Shown here one piece after another: positions 55,691-64,000 of a DNA stretch of 64,000 nucleotides (position 1 is its first letter; every line of letters begins with the position of its first letter). The position numbers and the translations under genes are program-made. The DNA comes from Chelydra serpentina (lineage: Eukaryota > Chordata > Testudines > Chelydridae), in contig JBAIAC010000601.1 in the NCBI GenBank assembly GCA_037349315.1, forward strand, positions 1 to 64,000, given 5' to 3'. The notes under the pieces are model-generated. The model saw only the letters and a list, made by a program, of their open reading frames with translations, was not told the origin of the DNA and searched no databases.

Positions 55691-58600
55691 CCACACCCAC
55701 GCTCACCCTCACCCTAACCCCCACCCCAGCCCAACCTCACCATCACTCTCACCCTCATCCTTGCCCTCACCCTGACCCTCACCCCCACCCCCAACCTCAC
55801 CCTCACCCTAACCCCCACACTCACCCTCCCCCTCCCCCCAACCCCCCCACACACCCCCAACCCCAACTTCAACCTCACCCTAACCCCCACCCATACCCTA
55901 AGCCTCACCCTCTCCCTACCCCCACTCCCACCCCCACCCGCACCCCCACCCTCACCCTCACTCCCACCCTAACCCTCATCCTTACGCCAACACCCACCCC
56001 CACTGCCACCCTCACCACCACCCCCACCCTCACACTCACCCGCACCCCCACCCTCACTCCCACCCTAACCCGAACCCCCACCATCACCCTCACACTCACC
56101 CCTCCACCAACCTCATCCTCACCCTCACCCGGAACCCCACCCCCATCCTCATCCTCACCCTCACCCACACATTCACCCTCACCCTAACCCCCACCCCCAC
56201 ACTTACCATCACCCTCACCCTCACCCTAACCTCCACCCCCACCCTTACTCTCTCCCCCAACCCCACCCCACCCTCACCCTCAGCCTCAACCCCACCCCCA
56301 CTCTCACCCTAACCTCAACCCTAAACCTCACCCTCACGCTCACCCCACTCCCACCCCCACCCTCACACTCTCCCTCACCCCAACGCCACACCCACCCCCA
56401 CCCTCACCCTCACTCTCACCCTCACCATCATCCTTAACCCAACACCCACCGCCACCCTCACACTCACTCCCACCCTCACCTTCATCCTTACCACAAACTA
56501 CACCGCCACCCTCACCCCCACAGCCACCCTCACCCTCAGCCTCAACCGAAAACCCCACCCGACGCTGACCCTCACAGTCTCCCTCACCCACACCCTAACC
56601 CTAACCCTAACCCTAAACACTCACCCCACTCCCACCCCCACCCTCACCCTCTCCCTCACCCCAACCCCCACACTCAGTCTCATCCCCACCCCCACCCACA
56701 CCCTCACCCTCACTCCCACTCTCACCCTCATCCTTACCACAAACCACACCCCCACCGCCACCCGCACCGCAACCCCCACCCTCACTCCAACCCCCACTCC
56801 CACCCTCACCCTAACCCAAACCCCCACCCTCACCCCCAACCTCAACCCCACCCTCACCATGACCCCTCCCCCAACCTCATCCTCACCCTCACCCCTACCC
56901 CTACCCCCACCCTCACCCTTTTCCTCACCCTCATCCCCACCCCCAACCTCACCCTCACCCTCACACTCACCACCACGCTCACCCTGACCCCTCCCCCAAC
57001 CTCATCCTCACCCTCACCCCTACCCCTACCCCCACCCTCACCCTTTTCCTCACCCTCATCCCCACCCCCAACCTCACCCTCACCCTCACACTCACCACCA
57101 CCCTCACCATCGCCCACACTTTCACCCTCACCCTAACCCCCACCCACCCCCACACTTACCCTCACCCTCACCCTAACCCGAACCCCCCCACCCTTACCCT
57201 CTCCCCCACCCCAACCCCCACCCTCACCCTCAGCCTCACCACCACCCCCACTCTCACCCTAACCTTAACACTAAACCTTACACTCATGCTCACACCACTC
57301 CCACCCCCACAGTCACCCTCACCCCAACCTCCCACCCCCACACTGACCCTCTCCGTCACCCTCACCCTCACCCTAACCCTAAGCCTAACCCTAAACACTC
57401 ACACTCAACTCCACCCTCACCCTCATCCGCACTTTCACCCTGACCCTAACCACCACCCCCAGAGTTAACCTCACCCTCACCCTAACCCACACCCCAACCC
57501 CCACCCTTACCCTATCCCCCACCCCAAACCCCACACTCACCCTTATCCCCACCACACCCACACCCTAACCCTCCCCCCACCACCACCCCCACCCTCACCC
57601 TAACCCTCAACCTCATCCTTACGTCAAACCCACCGCCACCGCCACCCTCACCCCAAACTCAACCCTCACCCCCACCCTCACCCTCATCCTCACACCCACC
57701 CCCACCTCACCCTATCCCCAACCCCCACTCGCACCCTCCCGCTCACCACCCACCCCATCCCCACCCGCTCCCTCCCCCCCACATCCACCCTCAAACTCAC
57801 TCCCACCCCATCCTCACCCTCATCCTTACCACAACCCCCACCCCCACCGCCACCCTCACCCCCAACCTCACCCTCACCCCCACCACCACCCTAACTCCCA
57901 CACCCACACCCACCCTCACCTTCACCCTAACCCCAACCCCCACCCTCATCCTCAAACTCACCCGCACATCCAACCCCACCCTCACCCGACCCTTCACCCC
58001 CACATCCACACCCACGCTCACCCTCACCCTCACCCGTCCCTCAACCTCATCTTCACCCTCACCCTAACCCCCACCCCAGCCCAACCTCACCATCACTCTC
58101 ACCCTCATCCTTGCCCTCACCCTTACCCTCACCCCCACCCCCAACCTCACCCTCACCCTAACCCCCACACTCACCCTCCCCCTACCCCCAACCCCCCCAC
58201 ACACCCCCAACCCCAACTTCAACCTCACCCTAACCCCCACCCATACCCTAAGCCTCACCCTCTCCCTACCCCCACTCCCACCCCCACCCGCACCCCCACC
58301 CTCACCCTCACTCCCACCCTAACCCTCATCCTTACGCAAACACCCACCCCCACTGCCACCCTCACCCCCACCCCCACCCTCACCCTCACCCGCACCCCCC
58401 ACCCTCACTCCCACCCTAACCCGAACCCCCACCATCACCCTCACCCTCACCCCTCCACCAACCTCATCCTCACCCTCACCCGCAACCCCACCCCAATCCT
58501 CATCCTCACCCTCACCCACACATTCACCCTCACCCTAACCCCCACCCCCACACTTACCATCACCCTCACCCTCACCCTAACCTCCACCCAAACCCTTACT

Positions 58601-61600
58601 CTCTCCCCCAACCACATCCCACCCTCACCCTCAGCCTCAACCCCACCCCCACTCTCACCCTAACCTCAACCCTAAACCTCACCCTCACGCTCACCCCACT
58701 CCCACCCCCACCCTCACACTCTCCCTCACCCCAACCCCCACACTCACTCTCATCGCCACACCCACCCCCACCCTCACCCTCACTCTCACCCTCACCATCA
58801 TCCTTAACCCAACACCCACCGCCACCCTCACACTCACTCCCACCCTCACCTTCATCCTTACCACAAACTACACCGCCACCCTCACCCCCACAGCCACCCT
58901 CACCCTCAGCCTCAACCGAAAACCCCACCCGACGCTGACCCTCACAGTCTCCCTCACCCACACCCTAACCCTAACCCTAACCCTAAACACTCACCCCACT
59001 CCCAACCCCACCCTCACCCTCTCCCTCACCCCAACCCCCACACTCAGTCTCATCCCCACCCCCACCCACACCCTCACCCTCACTCCCACTCTCACCCTCA
59101 TCCTTACCACAAACCACACCCCCACCGCCACCCGCACCGCAACCCCCACCCTCACTCCAACCCCCACTCCCACCCTCACCCTAACCCAAACCCCCACCCT
59201 CACCCCCAACCTCAACCCCACCCTCACCATGACCCCTCCCCCAACCTCATCCTCACCCTCACCCCTACCCCTACCCCCACCCTCACCCTTTTCCTCACCC
59301 TCATCCCCACCCCCAACCTCACCCTCACCCTCACACTCACCACCACGCTCACCCTGACCCCTCCCCCAACCTCATCCTCACCCTCACCCCTACCCCTACC
59401 CCCACCCTCACCCTTTTCCTCACCCTCATCCCCACCCCCAACCTCACCCTCACCCTCACACTCACCACCACCCTCACCATCGCCCACACTTTCACCCTCA
59501 CCCTAACCCCCACCCACCCCCACACTTACCCTCACCCTCACCCTAACCCGAACCCCCCCACCCTTACCCTCTCCCCCACCCAACCCCCACCCTCACCCTC
59601 AGCCTCACCACCACCCCCACTCTCACCCTAACCTTAACACTAAACCTTACACTCATGCTCACACCACTCCCACCCCCACAGTCACCCTCACCCCAACCTC
59701 CCACCCCCACACTGACCCTCTCCGTCACCCTCACCCTCACCCTAACCCTAAGCCTAACCCTAAACACTCACACTCAACTCCACCCTCACCCTCATCCGCA
59801 CTTTCACCCTGACCCTAACCACCACCCCCAGAGTTAACCTCACCCTCACCCTAACCCACACCCCAACCCCCACCCTTACCCTATCCCCCACCCCAAACCC
59901 CACACTCACCCTTATCCCCACCACACCCACACCCTAACCCTCCCCCCACCACCACCCCCACCCTCACCCTAACCCTCAACCTCATCCTTACGTCACACCC
60001 ACCGCCACCGCCACACCTCACCCCAAACTCAACCCTCACCCCCACCCTCACCCTCATCCTCACACCCACCCCCACCTCACCCTATCCCCAACCCCCACTC
60101 GCACCCTCCCGCTCACCACCCACCCCATCCCCACCCGCTCCCTCCCCCCCACATCCACCCTCAAACTCACTCCCACCCCATCCTCACCCTCATCCTTACC
60201 ACAACCCCCACCCCCACCGCCACCCTCACCCCCAACCTCACCCTCACCCCCACCACCACCCTAACTCCCACACCACACCCACCCTCACCTTCACCCTAAC
60301 CCCAACCCCCACCCTCATCCTCAAACTCACCCGCACATCCAACCCCACCCTCACCCGACCCTTCACCCCCACATCCACACCCACGCTCACCCTCACCCTC
60401 ACCCGTCCCTCAACCTCATCTTCACCCTCACCCTAACCCCCACCCCAGCCCAACCTCACCATCACTCTCACCCTCATCCTTGCCCTCCCCTGACCCTCAC
60501 CCCCACCCCCAACCTCACCCTCACCCTAACCCCCACACTCACCCTCCCCCTACCCCAACCCCCCCACCACACCCCCAACCCCACCTTCAACTCACCCTAA
60601 CCCCCACCCTTACCCTAAGCCTCACCCTCTCCCTACCCCCACTCCCACCCCCACCCGCACCCCCACCCTCACCCTCACCTCCCACCCTAACCCTCATCCT
60701 TACGCAAACACCCACCCCCACTGCCACCCTCACCCCCACCCCCACCCTCACCCTCACCCGCACCCCCACCCTCACTCCCACCCTAACCCGAACCCCCACC
60801 ATCACCCTCACCCCTCCACCAACCTCATCCTCACCCTCACCCGCATCCCACCCCAATCCTCATCCTCACCTCACCCACACATTCACCCTCACCCTAACCC
60901 CCACCCCCACACTTACCATCACCCTCACCCTCACCCTAACCTCCACCCAAACCCTTACTCTCTCCCCCCAACCACATCCCACCCTCACCCTCAGCCTCAA
61001 CCCCACCCCCACTCTCACCCTAACCTCAACCCTAAACCTCACCCTCACGCTCACCCCACTCCCACCCCCACCCTCACACTCTCCCTCACCCCAACCCCCA
61101 CACTCACTCTCATCGCCACACCCACCCACACCCTCACCCTCACCACACCTCCACCCCCACCCTCACCCTCACTCTCACCCTCACCATCATCCTTAACCCA
61201 ACACCCACCGCCACCCTCACACTCACTCCCACCCTCACCTTCATCCTTACCACAAACTACACCGCCACCCTCACCCCCACAGCCACCCTCACCCTCAGCC
61301 TCATCCAAAAACCCCACCCGACGCTGACCCTCACAGTCACCCTCACCCACACCCTAACCCTAACCCTAAACACTCACCCCACTCCACCCCACCCTCACCC
61401 TCTCCCTCACCCCAACCCCCACACTCAGTCTCATCCCCACCCCCACCCACACCCTCACCCTCACTCCCACTCTCACCCTCATCCTTACCACAAACCACAC
61501 CCCCACCGCCACCCGCACCGCAACCCCCACCCTCACTCCAACCCCCACTCCCACCCTCACCCTAACCCAAACCCCCACCCTCACCCCCAACCTCAACCCC

Positions 61601-62560
61601 ACCCTCACCATGACCCCTCCCCCAACCTCATCCTCACCCTCACCCCTACCCCTACCCCCACCCTCACCCTTTTCCTCACCCTCATCCCCACCCCCAACCT
61701 CACCCTCACCCTCACCTCACCACCACCCTCACCCTGACCCCTCCCCCAACCTCATCCTCACCCTCACCCCTACCCCTACCCCCACCCTCACCCTTTTCCT
61801 CACCCTCATCCCCACCCCCAACCTCACCCTCACCCTCACACTCACCACCACCCTCACCATCACCCACACTTTCACCCTCACCCTAACCCCCACCCACCCC
61901 CACACTTACCCTCACCCTAACCCGAACCCCCCCACCCTTACCCTCTCCCCCACCCCAACCCCCACCCTCACCCTCAGCCTCACCACCACCCCCACTCTCA
62001 CCCTAACCTTAACACTAAACCTTACACTCATGCTCACACCACTCCCACCCCCACAGTCACCCTCACCCCAACCTCCCACCCCCACACTGACCCTCTCCGT
62101 CACCCTCACCCTCACCCTAACCCTAAGCCTAACCCTAAACACTCACACTCAACTCCACCCTCACCCTCATCCGCACTTTCACCCTGACCCTAACCACCAC
62201 CCCCAGAGTTAACCTCACCCTCACCCTAACCCACACCCCAACCCCCACCCTTACCCTATCCCCCACCCCAAACCCCACACTCACCCTTATCCCCACCACC
62301 CCCACACCCTAACCCTCCCCCCACCACCACCCCCACCCCTCACCCTAACCCTCAACCTCATCCCTACGCCAAACCCACCGCCACTGCCACCCTCACCCCA
62401 AACTCAACCCTCACCCCCACCCTCACCCTCATCCTCACCCCCACTCCCACCTCACCCTATCCCCAACCCCCACTCGCACCCTCCCGCTCACCACCCACCC
62501 CATCCCCACCCGCTCCCTCCCCCCCACATCCACCCTCAAACTCACTCCCACCCCATCCTC
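55486..62560. repeat. 2.35-2.37-kb higher-order tandem repeat, three copies
   Basis: The landmark CCACCCCAGCCCAACCTCAC lies at 55721, 58071 and 60440, and AGAGTTAACC at 57461, 59830 and 62205. Copies are near-identical by eye and differ mainly by single-base indels. Each contains a 125-bp inner duplication (GACCCCTCCCCCAACCTC at 56861 and 56986 in the first copy) that is single in the left-block relative (about 1471). Confidence 0.9.
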
Positions 62561-64000
62561 ACCCTCATCCTTACCACAACCCCCACCCCCACCGCCACCC
62601 TCACCCCCAACCTCACCCTCACCCCCACCACCACCCTCACTCCCACACCCACACCCACCCTCACCTTCACCCTAACCCCAACCCCCACCCTCACCCTCAC
62701 CCTTCCGCCACCCTCACCCCTCACACCCACCCCCACCCTAACCCCTCCACCAACCTCATCCTCACCCTCACCCGCACCCCACCCTCACCCTCTCCCTCAC
62801 CCTCATCCCCAACCTCACCCTCACCCACACTTTCACCCTCACCCTAACCCCCAGCCCACCCCCACACTTACCCTCAGCCTCACCCTAACCCCCACCCCCA
62901 CCCTTACCCTCTCCCCCAACCCCACCCCCACCCTCAACCTCAACCCCAACCCCCACCCTCACCCTCACCCTTCCGCCACCCTCACCCCTCACACCCACCC
63001 CCACCCTAACCCCTCCACCAACCTCATCCTCACCCTCACCCGCACCCCACCCTCACCCTCTCCCTCACCCTCATCCCCAACCTCACCCTCACCCACACTT
63101 TCACCCTCACCCTAACCCCCAGCCCACCCCCACACTTACCCTCAGACTCACCCTAACCCCCACCCCCACCCTTACCCTCTCCCCCAACCCCACCCCCACC
63201 CTCAACCTCAACCCCACCCTCACCCTAACCTTAACCCTAAACCTCACCCTCACGCTCACCCCCACCCCAAACCCCCACCCCTACACTGACTCTCACAGTC
63301 ACCCTCACCTTCACCCTAACCCTGAACACTCACCATCACCCCACTCCCACCCCCACCCTCACCCTCACCCCACCTCCACCCCCACACTCACTCTTATACC
63401 CACACCCACCCACACCCTCACCCTCACCCCACCTCCACCCCCACCCTCAATCCCACCCTCACCCTCATCCTTACCACAAACTACACCGCCACCGCCACCA
63501 TCAACCCCACCGCCACCCTTACCCTCAGCCTCAACCCCACCCCACTCTCACACTAACCTTAAACCTAAACCTCACCCTCACACTCACCCTAACCCTCACC
63601 CCAAATCCCCATCCCCACGCTGACCCTCAGATTCACCCTCACCCACACCCTAACAGTAACCCTAACCCTAACCCTAAACACTCACTCTCACCCTCACCCC
63701 ACTCCCACACCCACCCTCACCCTCTCCCTCACCCCAACCCCCACACTCACTGTCATCCCCACCCGCACCCACACGCTCACCTTCACTCCCACCCCACCCT
63801 CACCCTCACTCCCACCCTCACCCTCATCCTTACCACAAACCACACCCCAACCGCCACCCTCACACCCACCCCCACCCTCACCCTAACACTCACCATCACC
63901 CGCACCCCCACCCTCACTCCCCACCCCCACCTTACCCCCACCCTCAACCTCACCCTGACCCCTCCCCCCACCCTCACCCTCACCCCTACCCCCACCTCCA

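Larger units (their letters stand above)
52482..64000. repeat. Long C-rich telomere-like array, right block
   Basis: More than 11 kb of CCCTCA/CCCTAA variants. It opens with ACCCTCTCCCTCTCCC as at 35870. It contains a 0.99-kb direct duplication (53.7-55.7 kb) and three tandem 2.35-2.37-kb units (about 55.49-62.56 kb). The tail (about 62.54-63.65 kb) resembles the left block at 2.27-3.07 kb. A CCCTAA-rich run is near 63657. No gene, RNA or transposon is visible. Confidence 0.93.

Overview
This is a vertebrate repeat-only window; I see no host protein-coding gene, rRNA or free-standing tRNA gene. The organism is most likely a sauropsid, and probably a turtle. The evidence is a CR1 LINE with the typical 3' tail (repeats of ATTCTATG), a tRNA-headed SINE carrying the same CR1 tail (the arrangement of the tortoise pol III SINE family), gypsy elements of the Gmr1 type with a SCAN-like Gag, a gammaretrovirus-like ERV with a tRNA-Pro primer site, and arrays of degenerate telomeric hexamers (CCCTCA/CCCTAA and variants). 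The species call is inference.

Layout. 1-3068: C-rich degenerate telomeric array. 3069-6621: 5'-truncated, frame-shifted CR1. 6622-8770: ERV copy 1 (+), with a Penelope-like fragment inside. 8771-9091: C-rich array. 9092-9748: G-rich array. 9749-10030: gypsy LTR piece fused to gypsy gag-protease 10031-11248. 11249-19457: C-rich array. 19458-26230: AT-rich satellite ('Sat2', about 115-bp monomer) with an internal head-to-head inversion near 20973 and a SINE at 25743-25924. 26231-33675: G-rich array. 33676-35869: second gypsy family with LTR pieces. 35870-40579: C-rich array. 40580-40810: G-rich array. 40811-42316: Sat2 again. 42317-42677: C-rich array. 42678-44897: G-rich array. 44898-48048: ERV copy 2 (-), with a complete LTR and primer site. 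48049-50653: best gypsy copy (+), gag-protease-integrase-RT/RNase H. 50654-52481: LTR-like repeat plus an inverted copy of the second gypsy family. 52482-64000: C-rich array with three tandem 2.35-2.37-kb units.

How the pieces relate. Many islands are copies of each other, and several copies carry the same junction with the flanking telomere-like DNA. The LTR-terminus/satellite junction occurs four times and the ERV/satellite junction twice. These composite segments therefore spread by duplication and inversion as part of the satellite, rather than each element inserting afresh. The C-rich strand flips at three simple hinges and across every transposon or Sat2 island, so the window is a mosaic of inverted blocks. 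All element genes are broken except one long gag-protease frame (48073-50001). The setting looks subtelomeric or heterochromatic. Assembly error in such DNA cannot be excluded from sequence alone.
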